In this document: one piece after another, positions 24,566-33,722 of the stretch
Layout: each line of letters begins with the position of its first letter
How positions within the stretch are numbered: the first letter of the stretch is position 1
Origin: Halovulum marinum
Lineage (GTDB): Bacteria > Pseudomonadota > Alphaproteobacteria > Rhodobacterales > Rhodobacteraceae
Assembly: GCF_009697225.1 (NCBI RefSeq)
Contig: NZ_WIND01000026.1
Location: 1 to 39,589 of the forward strand
DNA: 39,589 nt
Reading direction: 5' to 3'
Program-made: the position numbers and the translations under genes
Notes under the pieces: model-generated
What the model was told of the DNA's origin: nothing
Database searches by the model: none
What the model saw: only the letters and a program-made list of their open reading frames with translations

Positions 24566-25662
24566 GGCAGTCCTCCGTTCCGTTCCCGCATCTTCCGCCG
24601 CATGTCCTCGGCAAAGCGGATGGCGGCGGCGACGGCGCGGTAGAGATCCGGCGGAACCTCCTGACCGATATCGACCGTCGCGTGCAAGGACCGTGCCGTC
24701 CGCGGGTCGCGGTGGATCGGCACGCCGGACTCGCCGGCGATGGTCCGGATCCTCGCGGCGATCTCGTCGGTGCCCTTGGCGACGCATTTCGGCGCCGAGC
24801 CGCGCTTGCGGCTCCAGGCCAGGGCCACGGCGTAGTGCGTCGGGTTGACCACCACGACGTCCGCGCGCGGCACGTCGGCGAGCATGCGGTTGGTCGCGAT
24901 CTCGGTGGCCCGGCGGCGGCGCTTGGCCTTGAGCATCGGATCGCCCTCGGATTCCTTGGACTCGTCGCGCAGTTCCTGCAGCGTCATCTTCAGCTTGCGG
25001 CGGTGGTCGAACCGCACCCATGCCAGATCGAGCGCGGCGATCGCGACCGACAGCAGCGCCACGCCGACCAGAAGCTTCTGGACCAGCGACAGCATCAGCG
25101 CCGCGACCCCCGCCGGCGTGCCGGCGACCGCGCCGATCACCCGGTCCATCTCGGCGGACAGCAGAACCACCACCAGCGCGGACACGGCGGACATCTTCAC
25201 CAGCCGCTTGGCGAACTCCATCAGCCCGGTGGGGCCGAACTTGTTGCGCATCGAGGCCAGCGGCGACAGCCGCGAAAGCTTCGGCTGCAGTTTCTCCCCG
25301 GCGATCACGACCGCCTGCTGGCCGACCAGCGCGGCCAGCGCCCCGAGCGCCGGGAGCAGGAACAGCGGCGCAACCGCCGCGAGGATGGTGCCGAAGATGC
25401 CGGCCAGCGCGCCGCGGCCTCCGGGCCCGAGAACGACGCCGGTCAGCTGATCGGCGGTGCCGAGCAAGGCCGCCAGCGCCGCGCCGCCGCCCGACATCAG
25501 CGCCGCGCCACCGGCCGCCGCGCCCACCAGAAGGCCCAGATAGACCGCCGCGACCGTGACCTCGTCCGACTTGGCGACGTCGCCGCGGCGGCGCGCGTCC
25601 TCCAGCCGCTTGTGCGTCGGCTCGTGGGATTTCTCGCCGCTGTCGCCCTGTCCCTGGCTCAC
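24562..25662 (-). CDS. flhB: Flagellar export gate switch protein FlhB
   Basis: A 366-residue FlhB. The N-terminal tag GEKSHEPTHKRLEDARRRGD is standard, four membrane helices span residues about 30-215, and the cytoplasmic domain contains the autocleavage motif NPTH at residues 273-276 (cleaved between Asn and Pro). Cleavage allows FliK to switch export from hook to filament proteins. The start is a GTG at 25662 overlapping the fliR stop (GTGA); the frame is open further upstream, but that part is an antisense-like reading of fliR. Confidence 0.94.
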   Translation of the reverse strand: MSQGQGDSGEKSHEPTHKRLEDARRRGDVAKSDEVTVAAVYLGLLVGAAAGGAALMSGGGAALAALLGTADQLTGVVLGPGGRGALAGIFGTILAAVAPLFLLPALGALAALVGQQAVVIAGEKLQPKLSRLSPLASMRNKFGPTGLMEFAKRLVKMSAVSALVVVLLSAEMDRVIGAVAGTPAGVAALMLSLVQKLLVGVALLSVAIAALDLAWVRFDHRRKLKMTLQELRDESKESEGDPMLKAKRRRRATEIATNRMLADVPRADVVVVNPTHYAVALAWSRKRGSAPKCVAKGTDEIAARIRTIAGESGVPIHRDPRTARSLHATVDIGQEVPPDLYRAVAAAIRFAEDMRRKMRERNGGLP

Positions 25663-26447
25663 CGCGGCAGCCCCGAGGTGAACGGATTCGCCAGCACCGC
25701 GTCGAGCCGCCCGCTCCAGACGCCCAGCATCACCGGGGCGGCGAGCAGGAACAGCGCCAGGGTGCCGCCGGTGATCACCGGCGCGCCGATGAACGCCACC
25801 ATCAGCTGCGGCATCGCCCGGTTTATCGCGCCTAGCGCCAGGTTGTAGAGCAGCGCCGCGATGACGAAGGGCGCGGCGAGGGTGAAGCCGAGGGCGAAGC
25901 CCGCGACGGCGTGGCGCAGCCCCCAGGCGCCGACATCCGCGCCGGGCAGCGCCGCACCGATGCCGAGCACGCCGTAGCTGGCGATGACGCCGGCGGCGAT
26001 CTTGACGTGCAGCCCCGCCGCCATCGCCAGCGCCAGACCGGCCATGGTCAACCCGTTGCTCATCGCCGGCATCGGGTCGGGCGCCAGCCCGGGCCCCGCC
26101 ATCTGCGCCAGCGCGGTGGCCTGCCCGGCGATCGAGCCGGCAAGCTGCAGCGCGTGGACCAGCAGCCGCGCGGCCAGGCCGATCAGCAGACCGATCCCGG
26201 TCTCGGTCAGCACCAGCGCCGCGAACCGCGGCAGGTCGACCGCCGCCGGCACGCCGCCGGTATCGACGGCGGGGGCGACCACCGCGGTCAGCGCCAGCAC
26301 GGCGGCAAGCTTGACGCGCATCGGCAGGAAGATCTCGCCGAAGCCCGGCATCAGTCCGACGGCGGCGCCGAGGCGCACGAACACCAGGGCCGTCGCCAGC
26401 AGCCGGGTCTCGAACTGGTCCAGAAGCGCCTGCAGCAGGTCGAACAT
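25659..26447 (-). CDS. fliR: Flagellar export gate protein FliR
   Basis: A 262-residue FliR with six hydrophobic segments. Family blocks include FVRLGAAVGLMPGFGEIFLP, the GLLIGLAARLLVHALQLAGS helix, and LPQLMVAFIGAPV-type C-terminal text (here MPQLMVAFIGAPVITGG). It completes the FliP/FliQ/FliR channel. The ATG at 26447 is two bases after the flhA stop. It overlaps flhB by four bases, and the flhA-fliR-flhB order is a common alphaproteobacterial block. Confidence 0.94.
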   Translation of the reverse strand: MFDLLQALLDQFETRLLATALVFVRLGAAVGLMPGFGEIFLPMRVKLAAVLALTAVVAPAVDTGGVPAAVDLPRFAALVLTETGIGLLIGLAARLLVHALQLAGSIAGQATALAQMAGPGLAPDPMPAMSNGLTMAGLALAMAAGLHVKIAAGVIASYGVLGIGAALPGADVGAWGLRHAVAGFALGFTLAAPFVIAALLYNLALGAINRAMPQLMVAFIGAPVITGGTLALFLLAAPVMLGVWSGRLDAVLANPFTSGLPR

Positions 26448-26449
26448 GC

Positions 26450-28522
26450 TCAGGCGACCCCGACCATCGCCGGTTTCCGGTCGGTGCCGATTTCCTCGAA
26501 CGACAGCACCGGCGCACGGATGCCCTTGGCCTTCAGCACCGTCTGCACGAAACGGCGCCGCCGGCCCGAGGTGACCACCGCCGGATAGCGGCCGAGACGC
26601 GCGGCGTCGCCCAGACGGGTGGCGACGGCTTCGGCCAGGCGGTTGAACTCTCCGGGCGGCAGCGCCACGTCGAGCGCCCCGCCGGGGCCCTCGATCTGGT
26701 GCTGGGTGAACAGCTCTTCCCAGGCCGGGGCAAGCTGCACCAGCGGCAGCGCGCCGTCGCCCTCCTGCAATTCGGCGGTGATCTGGAAGCCCAGCCGGCG
26801 GCGGACATGCTCGCACAGCGCCTCGGGCTGGGCGGTGGCCTGGTTCAGCTCGCCGATCGCCTCGAGGATCACCGGCAGGTTGCGGATCGAGACCTGCTCG
26901 GCCAGCAGCAGGCGCAGCACGGCCTGCAGCTGGTCCACCGGCACCTTGTCGGGAACGTATTCATCCAGGATCCGCCGGTTCGCGGCGGCCCGGTCCGGGT
27001 CCGAGGGGGTCACGAACTCGTCCAGCAGCCGCCGCAGCGTGCGGCGGGTGAACAGGCGGGCGAAATTCTGCTTCAGCACCTCGAGCAGGTGGGTGGCGAT
27101 CACCTCGGTCGGCGTGACCACCGAGAAGCCGGCCAGCGAGGCAGCTTCCTGCTCGCCGGGGGGGATCCAGCGCGCGGGCGCGCCGTACACCGGCTCGGCC
27201 ACGTCGCGGCCGGCGGGCTCGGACGGGACCGCGTCGGCGGTCAGCATCAGCACGCTGTCGCGGTCGATCTCGCCGCGCGCGGCCTCGACGCCCTGGACGC
27301 GGATCGCGTAGGTGCCGGCGGGCAGCGTCGGGTTGTCGGTCAGGCGGATCTCGGGCAGCACGAAGCCGAACTCCTGCGCGACGTGGTGGCGCATGTTGAC
27401 GATCCGCGCGTCCAGGCCGGTGGCCTGTTCCATCACCGTGCTCACCAGGTCGGCCGAGAATTCCAGGTGGATCTCGTCCAGGTCCAGCATGTCGCCCAGC
27501 TTCTTCTGCGGCGGTCCGCTGGGCGCGGGTGCCGGCGCCCTGGCCTTCTCGGCCTCGGCCCGGGCGACGCGCCGCGCCGCCTCGCCGCCGGCGGCCAGGA
27601 TCGCCGCCCCGGCCAGGAACGGGGTCAGCGGCAGGCCGGGGATCAGCGCGAACAGGGCCATCAGCCCGGCGACGGTGAACAGCGCCGTCGGATAACCGCC
27701 GAGCTGGCGCAGCATCGCCCGGTCGGCCGAGCCCGCGGCGCCACCCTTGGACAGCAGGATCGCGGTGGCGATCGAGATGATCACCGCCGGGATCTGGCTG
27801 ACCAGCCCGTCGCCGACGGTCAGGATCGCATAGGTCTCGAACGCCCGGCCCAGCGGCATGTCGTGCAGGAACACGCCGATCGCCAGCCCCATGACCAGGT
27901 TCAGCAGGGTGATCAGCAACCCCGCCACGGCATCGCCCTTGACGAATTTCGACACCCCGTCGAGCGAGCCGAAGAAGGTCGTCTCCTCCTGCTCGCGGGC
28001 GCGGCGCTCGCGCGCGTCGTCATGGCTGATCGCGCCCGAGGCGAGGTCGCTGTCGATCGCCAGCTGCTTGCCCGGCATGCCGTCCAGCGCGAAGCGCGCG
28101 CCGACCTCGGCCATGCGCCCGGCGCCCTTGGTGATGACGATGAAGTTGACGATCAGCAGCACGCCGAACACCACCAGCCCCAGGAACAGCGAACCGCCCA
28201 TGACGAACATCGCGAAGCCCTCGATCACGCCACCGGCGGCCGCGGTGCCCTTGTGCCCGCTGCCGATGATCAGCTTGGTCGAACTGATGTTCAGCGACAG
28301 CCGCAGCATCAGCGAGGACAGCAGGATCATCGGGAACGCCGAGAAGTCCAGCGGCCGCTCGATGAACAGGGTGACGGTGAAGATCAGGATCGCCAGCCCG
28401 AACGACGCCGACAGCCCCATGTCCAGCACGATCGCGGGCATCGGCAGGATCATCATCACGATCACCGCCATCAGCGCGATCGACAGCATCACCGTGGGCT
28501 GGAACAGGCGGGCGGCGGACAT
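26450..28522 (-). CDS. flhA: Flagellar export gate protein FlhA
   Basis: A 690-residue FlhA. The N-terminal half has eight membrane helices and the FHIPEP signature region: SLMLRLSLNISSTKLIIGSG, the loop GRMAEVGARFALDGMPGKQL, and AISHDDARERR. The cytoplasmic half (about 350-690) is the export-chaperone docking ring, starting near the Ala/Pro linker and including MRHHVAQEFGFVLPEIRLTD. Length is normal. It lies 11 bases after the lytic transglycosylase, so export and wall-opening functions are cotranscribed. Confidence 0.96.
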   Translation of the reverse strand: MSAARLFQPTVMLSIALMAVIVMMILPMPAIVLDMGLSASFGLAILIFTVTLFIERPLDFSAFPMILLSSLMLRLSLNISSTKLIIGSGHKGTAAAGGVIEGFAMFVMGGSLFLGLVVFGVLLIVNFIVITKGAGRMAEVGARFALDGMPGKQLAIDSDLASGAISHDDARERRAREQEETTFFGSLDGVSKFVKGDAVAGLLITLLNLVMGLAIGVFLHDMPLGRAFETYAILTVGDGLVSQIPAVIISIATAILLSKGGAAGSADRAMLRQLGGYPTALFTVAGLMALFALIPGLPLTPFLAGAAILAAGGEAARRVARAEAEKARAPAPAPSGPPQKKLGDMLDLDEIHLEFSADLVSTVMEQATGLDARIVNMRHHVAQEFGFVLPEIRLTDNPTLPAGTYAIRVQGVEAARGEIDRDSVLMLTADAVPSEPAGRDVAEPVYGAPARWIPPGEQEAASLAGFSVVTPTEVIATHLLEVLKQNFARLFTRRTLRRLLDEFVTPSDPDRAAANRRILDEYVPDKVPVDQLQAVLRLLLAEQVSIRNLPVILEAIGELNQATAQPEALCEHVRRRLGFQITAELQEGDGALPLVQLAPAWEELFTQHQIEGPGGALDVALPPGEFNRLAEAVATRLGDAARLGRYPAVVTSGRRRRFVQTVLKAKGIRAPVLSFEEIGTDRKPAMVGVA

Positions 28523-28533
28523 CGGCGCGGCCC

Positions 28534-29250
28534 TCAGTACAGCGGCCGGCCGGGCGCCGCGAGGATCGGCGATCCGGCGGGCAGGCCGAGCACCGCGGCA
28601 AGGCTGCCGCGCGGCGCGGACTGCGGCAGGCCGACCGTGGCGCCGCGCGGATATTGCTGCGCCGCGGCGATCACCCGCGCCGGCTGGCTCGCCGGCGCCG
28701 GAGTAGCGGCGACCGGCGGCGGCGTCTCGCCCGACAGCCGGGCCAGGATGCGTTCGAACCGCGCCTGGTAGCGGGTGGCGTACTGCGGCGTGCGGGAGTG
28801 GTAGGCCCCGGCCGATTTCGCCCAGGAGCCGGTTTCGGCATAGAGCCGCTTCAGGAACTGCGCGGCATAGAGCGCGTTGCGGTACGGGTCGAACATCTCC
28901 TCGACCGAGGCGAAGGCGTTGCCGTGCCAGCGGTAGTTGATCTGGAAGCAGCCGACGTCATAGCTGCGAGCGCCGCCGGCGTGGTGCGCGCGGACATAGC
29001 TGAGCGCGGTGGCGCGGTCATCGAACCAGGTTCCCTTGCCCTCCATGTTCACGGTCCAGGGCCACGGCTGCAACTGCCCGTCGCGCTTGCGCCCGGTCTC
29101 GGTGAGCGAGATTGCCCGCAGCACCGCATAGGGCACGCCGGTGTCGCGCGCGGCGCGGGCGCCGGCCTCGTCGCAAAGCTGCGCCGAGGCCGCGGCGGGC
29201 GCGCTCCACAGCAGGCAGGCCGTCAGAACGGCGGCAATGGTCCGGAGCAC
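28534..29250 (-). CDS. Flagellar-type lytic transglycosylase (SltF-like)
   Basis: A 238-residue secreted transglycosylase. The signal peptide is residues 1-23 (ending AAASAQ). The SLT fold follows: AISLTETGRKRDG with probable catalytic Glu51, then DVGCFQINYRWHGNAF and SAGAYHSRTPQYATRYQARF, read as SAGAYHSRTPQY then ATRYQARF. A Pro/Ala tail follows. It cleaves peptidoglycan so the rod can pass. In Rhodobacter sphaeroides such an enzyme (SltF) replaces the muramidase domain missing from FlgJ, and FlgJ here is equally short. The GTG start has AGGAGGAG seven bases upstream. Confidence 0.85.
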   Translation of the reverse strand: MLRTIAAVLTACLLWSAPAAASAQLCDEAGARAARDTGVPYAVLRAISLTETGRKRDGQLQPWPWTVNMEGKGTWFDDRATALSYVRAHHAGGARSYDVGCFQINYRWHGNAFASVEEMFDPYRNALYAAQFLKRLYAETGSWAKSAGAYHSRTPQYATRYQARFERILARLSGETPPPVAATPAPASQPARVIAAAQQYPRGATVGLPQSAPRGSLAAVLGLPAGSPILAAPGRPLY

Positions 29251-29341
29251 GGGGATTCTCCTCCTGCACGGGGTCTTGATCCCGAGGCGTAGGGCAGGGG
29301 CGTTACCAAACCGTAAGCAGGCCCCGGAGGAGGTGTGGAAA
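29251..29341. promoter_or_regulatory. Upstream region of the sltF-flhA operon
   Basis: A 91-base gap between hemE (ending 29342) and the transglycosylase start. It must hold the promoter of the five-gene minus operon. At 29303-29316 it has the inverted repeat TTAC-CAAACC-GTAA. TTACCRAA is shared with the fliK/flgJ region at 12627, hinting at a common flagellar regulator site. No standard -35/-10 pair was recognised. Confidence 0.3.
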
Positions 29342-30376
29342 TCAGCCGCGCAGCGCGCGCAGCATCACGTCGACATTCGCCGGGTCGGCCTCGGGCGTGA
29401 TGCCGTGGCCGAGGTTGAAGACGAACGGGCCGCCGGACAGCGCGGCGACGGTGCGCCGGACGCCGTCCGCGAGCGCGCTGCCGCCGGTGACCAGCAGCAT
29501 CGGGTCCAGATTGCCCTGCACGCAGGTCAGCGGCTGCAGCGCGCGCGCCGCCCAGTGCGGATCAACGCTGGTGTCGATGGCGCAGGCCTCGACCCCGGTC
29601 GCCTGCACGAACGGCACCACCTTCTCGCCGGCCTGGCGCGGAAAGCCGATCACCGGCACGCCGGGGTGCCGTTCGCGGATCCGCTCGACGATCGTCCGCG
29701 CCGGACGGGTGGCGTAGCGCTCGAACATCAGGCCGGGCAGGGCGCCGGCCCAGCTGTCGAACAGCTTGACCGCCTCGGCGCCGGCGTCGATCTGCGCGAT
29801 CAGGTACTGCGCCGTCGCCTCGGTCAGCAGGTCGATCAGCGCGTCGAACGTCGCCGGGTCCGCGTACATCAGCTGCCGCGCCGGGCCCTGGTCCCTGGTG
29901 CCCTGGCCGGCGATCATGTAGGTCGCCACCGTCCACGGCGCGCCGGCAAAGCCGATCAGCGCCGTCTCGCGCGGCAGCGCGCGGGACAGGATGCGCACCG
30001 TCTCGTAGACCGGCGCGAGCGTCTCGTGGATCGCCTCGACCGGCTTCAGCGCCCGGAAATCCTCGGCCGAGGTGACGGTGGACAGCCGCGGCCCCTCGCC
30101 CTGCACGAACCACAGCTCTGCGCCCAGCGCCTGCGGGATCAGCAGGATGTCGGCGAACAGGATCGCCGCGTCGAAGCCGTAGCGGCGGATCGGTTGCAGC
30201 GTCACCTCGGCGGCCAGGTCGGGGTTGTAGCACAGGTCCAGGAAATTGCCGGCCTGCGCCCGCGTGGCGCGGTATTCCGGCAGGTAGCGGCCGGCCTGGC
30301 GCATCATCCACACCGGCGGCACCGGCAGGGTCTCGCCGGCGAGCGCGCGCATCAGCGGTTTGGCGGTTGTCAGCAT
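29342..30376 (-). CDS. hemE: Uroporphyrinogen decarboxylase
   Basis: A 344-residue HemE that removes four carboxyl groups from uroporphyrinogen III to give coproporphyrinogen III in the cytoplasm. The substrate-binding motifs are intact: [28 protein letters not shown], and [14 protein letters not shown]. The C-terminal block [20 protein letters not shown], with the conserved GHGI, is also present. The ATG at 30376 has GAGG six bases upstream and gives standard length; a longer frame reads into the control region. It is divergent from hemC. Confidence 0.96.
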   Translation of the reverse strand: MLTTAKPLMRALAGETLPVPPVWMMRQAGRYLPEYRATRAQAGNFLDLCYNPDLAAEVTLQPIRRYGFDAAILFADILLIPQALGAELWFVQGEGPRLSTVTSAEDFRALKPVEAIHETLAPVYETVRILSRALPRETALIGFAGAPWTVATYMIAGQGTRDQGPARQLMYADPATFDALIDLLTEATAQYLIAQIDAGAEAVKLFDSWAGALPGLMFERYATRPARTIVERIRERHPGVPVIGFPRQAGEKVVPFVQATGVEACAIDTSVDPHWAARALQPLTCVQGNLDPMLLVTGGSALADGVRRTVAALSGGPFVFNLGHGITPEADPANVDVMLRALRG

Positions 30377-30445
30377 CCGGTCCTCGTGCCTGGTTCGCGG
30401 CGGACCATAGCGGCGCGGCCCCGGCAGGGAAAGCCGGTGCGGCGA

Positions 30446-30474
30446 TTGCACCCGCCGGGCGACGCCGCTAGGGT
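30446..30474 (+). promoter_or_regulatory. hemC promoter, possibly leaderless
   Basis: TTGCAC (30446-30451), a 17-base spacer, and TAGGGT (30469-30474) form a sigma70-like promoter. The -10 element ends seven bases before the hemC ATG, so transcription would begin at or one base before it. No strong ribosome-binding site lies between; the AGGG inside the -10 box is the only candidate. On the opposite strand TATGGT near 30398-30403 may be the hemE -10. Confidence 0.55.
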
Positions 30475-30481
30475 CCGCGCC

Positions 30482-31426
30482 ATGTCGCACCCGCTGCCTT
30501 CAACCGACCGCCCGCTGCGCATCGGCACCCGCGGCTCGCCGCTGGCGCTGGCGCAGGCGCACGAGACCCGCGCCCGCCTGATGGCGGCGCACGGCCTGCC
30601 CGAGGCGGCGTTCGAGGTGGTCGCGATCAAGACCACCGGCGATCGGGTGCAGGACCGCCCGCTGGGCGAGATCGGCGGCAAGGGCCTGTTCACCCGCGAG
30701 ATCGAGGACGCGCTGCTGGCGGGCGACATCGACATCGCCGTGCACTCGATGAAGGACATGCCGGTGGCACAGCCCCCGGGGCTGATCCTGGATACCTACC
30801 TGCCGCGCGAGGACGTGCGCGACGCATTCGTGACGCTCGACGGCGGGCGGCTGGCGGATCTGCCGCACGGCGCGGTGGTCGGCACCTCGTCGCTGCGGCG
30901 CCGGTCGCAGCTGCTGCACCGGCGGCCCGACCTGCAGGTGGTGGAGTTCCGCGGCAACGTGCAGACCCGGCTGCGCAAGCTGGCCGAGGGCGTGGCGCAG
31001 GCGACGTTCCTGGCGATGGCCGGGCTGAACCGGCTGCAGATGGGCGCGCGGGTGCCGCACGCCCCGATCGCGCCCGAAGAGATGCTGCCGGCGGTGGCGC
31101 AGGGGGCGATCGGCATCGAGCGGCGGCAGGCGGACGACGCCACCGCCGCGCTGCTGGCGCCGATCCACGACGGCGACACCGGTCTGCGCATGGCGGCCGA
31201 GCGGGCCTTTCTGGCCGGGCTGGACGGGTCCTGCCAGACACCGATCGGCGGGCTGGCCGAGCTGTCGGGCGGGCGGCTGCGGCTGCGCGGCGAGATCATC
31301 CGCCCCGACGGCTCCGAGGCGCTGTCGACCGACGCCGAGGGCCCGGCGGCGGACGGCGCGGCGATGGGCGCGGCGGCGGCGGCCGACCTGCGCGGCCGGG
31401 CCGGACCGGGGTTCTTCGACTTCTGA
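30482..31426 (+). CDS. hemC: Porphobilinogen deaminase (hydroxymethylbilane synthase)
   Basis: A 314-residue HemC that joins four porphobilinogens into hydroxymethylbilane. Diagnostic motifs are [34 protein letters not shown] (active-site loop), HSMKDMP with its catalytic Asp region, [12 protein letters not shown], and [11 protein letters not shown] with Cys251 carrying the dipyrromethane cofactor. The pathway substrate comes from HemA and HemB; hemA lies 550 bases downstream. The ATG is seven bases after the predicted -10 box. Confidence 0.96.
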   Translation: MSHPLPSTDRPLRIGTRGSPLALAQAHETRARLMAAHGLPEAAFEVVAIKTTGDRVQDRPLGEIGGKGLFTREIEDALLAGDIDIAVHSMKDMPVAQPPGLILDTYLPREDVRDAFVTLDGGRLADLPHGAVVGTSSLRRRSQLLHRRPDLQVVEFRGNVQTRLRKLAEGVAQATFLAMAGLNRLQMGARVPHAPIAPEEMLPAVAQGAIGIERRQADDATAALLAPIHDGDTGLRMAAERAFLAGLDGSCQTPIGGLAELSGGRLRLRGEIIRPDGSEALSTDAEGPAADGAAMGAAAAADLRGRAGPGFFDF

Positions 31427-31488
31427 GCGTTTCGCGGTATTATGCCCGGACAGCAACCTGGTACGGGTGTTCCCGGGAAGGGGCGTGC

Positions 31489-31788
31489 ATGGCCCGCGTT
31501 CTGGAAGTGGTCGATCGGCATTATGCCGATCTGACCGTCGAAGTCCTGTCCAACCCGGCACTGGCCGACCTGGCGGTATTCCGCGACGATGCGGCGCAGG
31601 CACAGGGCTGGTCCGAGCAGGTCTGGGCCTTCGTGCCGGACCGGCACAACGCGCATCTGTCGGTCTATCTGAAGCAGCCGGACCGCATGGGCGCCGACCT
31701 GCGCATCGCCTTCGTGGCGCGCCGGGCGCTGGCCGGATGGTCGCGGCCGCACCGGCTGTGCGGGCGGCTGTGCCGGGTCCGGAATTGA
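31489..31788 (+). CDS. Small protein of unknown function between hemC and hemA
   Basis: A 99-residue protein not recognised. It starts ARVLEVVDRHYADLTVEVLS, contains AQGWSEQVWAFVPDRHNAHL, and ends in a Cys/Arg-rich HRLCGRLCRVRN. No signal peptide or membrane helix is seen. The start has GGGAAGGGG upstream, and TATTAT at 31438-31443 could be a -10 box. Codon use matches its neighbours, so it is likely a real gene. Its place among haem genes may be coincidental. Confidence 0.6.
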   Translation: MARVLEVVDRHYADLTVEVLSNPALADLAVFRDDAAQAQGWSEQVWAFVPDRHNAHLSVYLKQPDRMGADLRIAFVARRALAGWSRPHRLCGRLCRVRN

Positions 31789-31897
31789 CCGGGATCAAGG
31801 CCGCGGCCTGCGATTGCGGGCAAACAGGGCGCGCCGCGGCGATCAAAACCGCGTCAGGGGGCGCCCCTGCGGCGATGAGACCGGTTGGCAATGGTTG

Positions 31898-31926
31898 TTG
31901 AAAGTGGCGTTTTCTGACAGATATCT
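31898..31926 (+). promoter_or_regulatory. Possible hemA promoter
   Basis: TTGAAA (31898-31903), then 17 bases, then ATATCT (31921-31926), in a 183-base gap before hemA that is AT-richer than its surroundings. The -35 is a good match (5 of 6) and the -10 weak. No FNR-type TTGAT-N4-ATCAA site was seen, although hemA is oxygen-regulated in Rhodobacter. A GC palindrome CAGGGG-GCG-CCCCTG at 31855-31869 lies just upstream. Confidence 0.3.
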
Positions 31927-31971
31927 ACCTCGCAAGGCCGCGCAGACGGTGCAAGTGAAAGGTCCCCGCCG

Positions 31972-33186
31972 ATGGATTTCGATGCTTTGTTCAATGCCCA
32001 GCTGGATACCCTGAGGCAGGAAGGCAACTATCGCATCTTCGCCGACCTCGAACGCGAACGCGGAAATTTCCCGCGCGCCCTGAACCACGGCGGCTCGGGC
32101 GTGCGCGACGTGACCGTGTGGTGCTCCAACGACTATCTGTGCATGGGCCAGCACCCGAAGGTGCTGCAGGCGATGCACGAGGCCCTGGACAAGTCCGGCG
32201 CCGGCGCCGGCGGCACCCGCAACATCTCGGGCACCAATCACCACCATGTGCTGCTGGAGCGCGAGCTTGCCGAATTGCACGGCAAGGAGGCGGCGCTGCT
32301 GTTCACCAGCGGATATGTGTCGAACTGGGCGACGCTGGGCACGCTGGGCGCGCGCCTGCCGAACGCGGTGATCCTGTCGGACGCGCTGAACCACTCGTCG
32401 ATGATCGAGGGCATCCGCCACGCGCGCTGCGACAAGAAGATCTGGAAGCACAACGACGTCGAGGACCTGCGCCGCAAGCTGCAGGAGTGCCCGGCCGGTT
32501 CGACCAGGATCATCGCCTTCGAATCGGTCTACTCGATGGACGGGGACATCGCCCCGATCCGCGAGATCTGCGATCTGGCCGACGAGTTCGGCGCGATGAC
32601 CTACGTCGACGAGGTGCATGCGGTCGGCATGTACGGCCCGCGCGGCGGCGGCGTGGCCGAGCGCGAGGGGCTGATGGACCGCATCACCCTGATCGAGGGC
32701 ACGCTGGGCAAGGCGTTCGGCGTGATGGGCGGGTACATCACCGGCTCGGCGGCGCTGGTCGACTTCGTCCGCTCGTTCTCCAGCGGGTTCATCTTCACCA
32801 CCGCCCTGCCGCCGGCGCTGGCCGCCGGGGCGCTGGCCTCGATCCGCCATCTCAAGGAAAGCCGCTGGGAGCGGGCGCGGCAGAAGCAGCAGGTCGCCAA
32901 GCTGCGCGCCCGGCTCGACGCGATCGGCATTCCGCACCTGCCGAACCCCAGCCACATCGTGCCGGTGATGGTGAAGGACCCGGTGAAGTGCAAGATGATC
33001 TCGGACGTGCTGCTGGACGATCACGGGGTCTACGTCCAGCCGATCAACTACCCCACCGTGCCGAAGGGGACCGAGCGGCTGCGCTTCACCCCCGGCCCCG
33101 GACACAGCGACGAGGACATCGACCACCTGGTGGGCGCGCTGCACGCGTTGTGGAAGCATTGCGCCCTGGCCCGCGCGGTGGCCTGA
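31972..33186 (+). CDS. hemA: 5-aminolevulinate synthase
   Basis: A 404-residue ALA synthase, the PLP enzyme that condenses glycine with succinyl-CoA to start tetrapyrrole synthesis in alphaproteobacteria. Landmarks: [15 protein letters not shown], the glycine loop [44 protein letters not shown], and TLGKAFG with PLP-binding Lys247. Length is standard (about 400-407). A second ALAS isozyme (HemT) cannot be excluded elsewhere. It is followed by the cytochrome c2 gene. Confidence 0.97.
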   Translation: MDFDALFNAQLDTLRQEGNYRIFADLERERGNFPRALNHGGSGVRDVTVWCSNDYLCMGQHPKVLQAMHEALDKSGAGAGGTRNISGTNHHHVLLERELAELHGKEAALLFTSGYVSNWATLGTLGARLPNAVILSDALNHSSMIEGIRHARCDKKIWKHNDVEDLRRKLQECPAGSTRIIAFESVYSMDGDIAPIREICDLADEFGAMTYVDEVHAVGMYGPRGGGVAEREGLMDRITLIEGTLGKAFGVMGGYITGSAALVDFVRSFSSGFIFTTALPPALAAGALASIRHLKESRWERARQKQQVAKLRARLDAIGIPHLPNPSHIVPVMVKDPVKCKMISDVLLDDHGVYVQPINYPTVPKGTERLRFTPGPGHSDEDIDHLVGALHALWKHCALARAVA

Positions 33187-33243
33187 GGGCCCTGTTGCAA
33201 GTCTTCATCCCGGCCTGAATCCGGCGCTCGCGTTAAAGTCTCT

Positions 33244-33272
33244 TTGCCGTGCGGCTGCCTTTGCCCTATTTC
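33244..33272 (+). promoter_or_regulatory. Cytochrome c2 promoter
   Basis: TTGCCG (33244-33249), 17-base spacer, TATTTC (33267-33272), about 34 bases before the cytochrome ATG. The -10 hexamer is identical to that proposed for tRNA-Lys at 37576. GGAGG at 33295-33299 is the ribosome-binding site. Confidence 0.45.
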
Positions 33273-33305
33273 GGTAGTCATCGTGATCCCATCCGGAGGA
33301 AAGTG

Positions 33306-33722
33306 ATGAAGACCGCATTCGCCATCGCCGCGCTCGTCGCCCTGCCCGTCGCCGCGTCCGCCCAGGAGGGCGACGCCGAGGCCGGCAAGGACCTGTTCAA
33401 GCGCTGTTCCTCCTGCCACATGATCGCCAATGGCGACGAGGTGATCGACGGCCGCGGCAAGACCGGGCCGAACCTGTACGGCATCGCCGGACGCCAGGCC
33501 GGCACGGTCGAGGATTTCAACTACGGCGAAAGCCTTGTCGCCGCGGGCGAGGCCGGGCTGGAGTGGAACGAAGAGGACTTCGCCGCCTTTGTCGCCGATC
33601 CGCGCGCCTTCCTGCAGGAATACCTGGACGACAGCTCGGCCCGCTCGAAGATGACGTTCCGGCTGCGCGACGGCGCCGCGGACGTCTGGGCATACCTGCT
33701 CAGCGTCGGCCCCGAGTCCTGA
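33306..33722 (+). CDS. cycA: Cytochrome c2-type electron carrier
   Basis: A 138-residue periplasmic class I cytochrome. The signal peptide (residues 1-20, ending ASAQ) precedes EGDAEAGKDLFKRCSSCH with haem-binding C34-S-S-C37-H38. GKTGPNLYGIAGRQAGT and the axial-Met region SKMTFRLRDG...WAYLLSV follow, with the long insertions typical of Rhodobacter cytochrome c2. That protein carries electrons from the bc1 complex to oxidases or a photosynthetic reaction centre. Whether this organism is phototrophic cannot be told here. The ATG 33306, with GGAGG six bases upstream, is preferred to one at 33249. Confidence 0.88.
   Translation: MKTAFAIAALVALPVAASAQEGDAEAGKDLFKRCSSCHMIANGDEVIDGRGKTGPNLYGIAGRQAGTVEDFNYGESLVAAGEAGLEWNEEDFAAFVADPRAFLQEYLDDSSARSKMTFRLRDGAADVWAYLLSVGPES

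Noticed and set aside
26699-28771. A 690-codon plus-strand frame opposite flhA
   Set aside because: It is rich in Gln, Arg, Gly and His with no domain, as expected for the antisense reading of high-GC DNA; FlhA on the other strand is certain.
31855-31869. Palindrome CAGGGG-GCG-CCCCTG as a terminator
   Set aside because: Only six pairs and no T-run; could equally be chance in GC-rich DNA.
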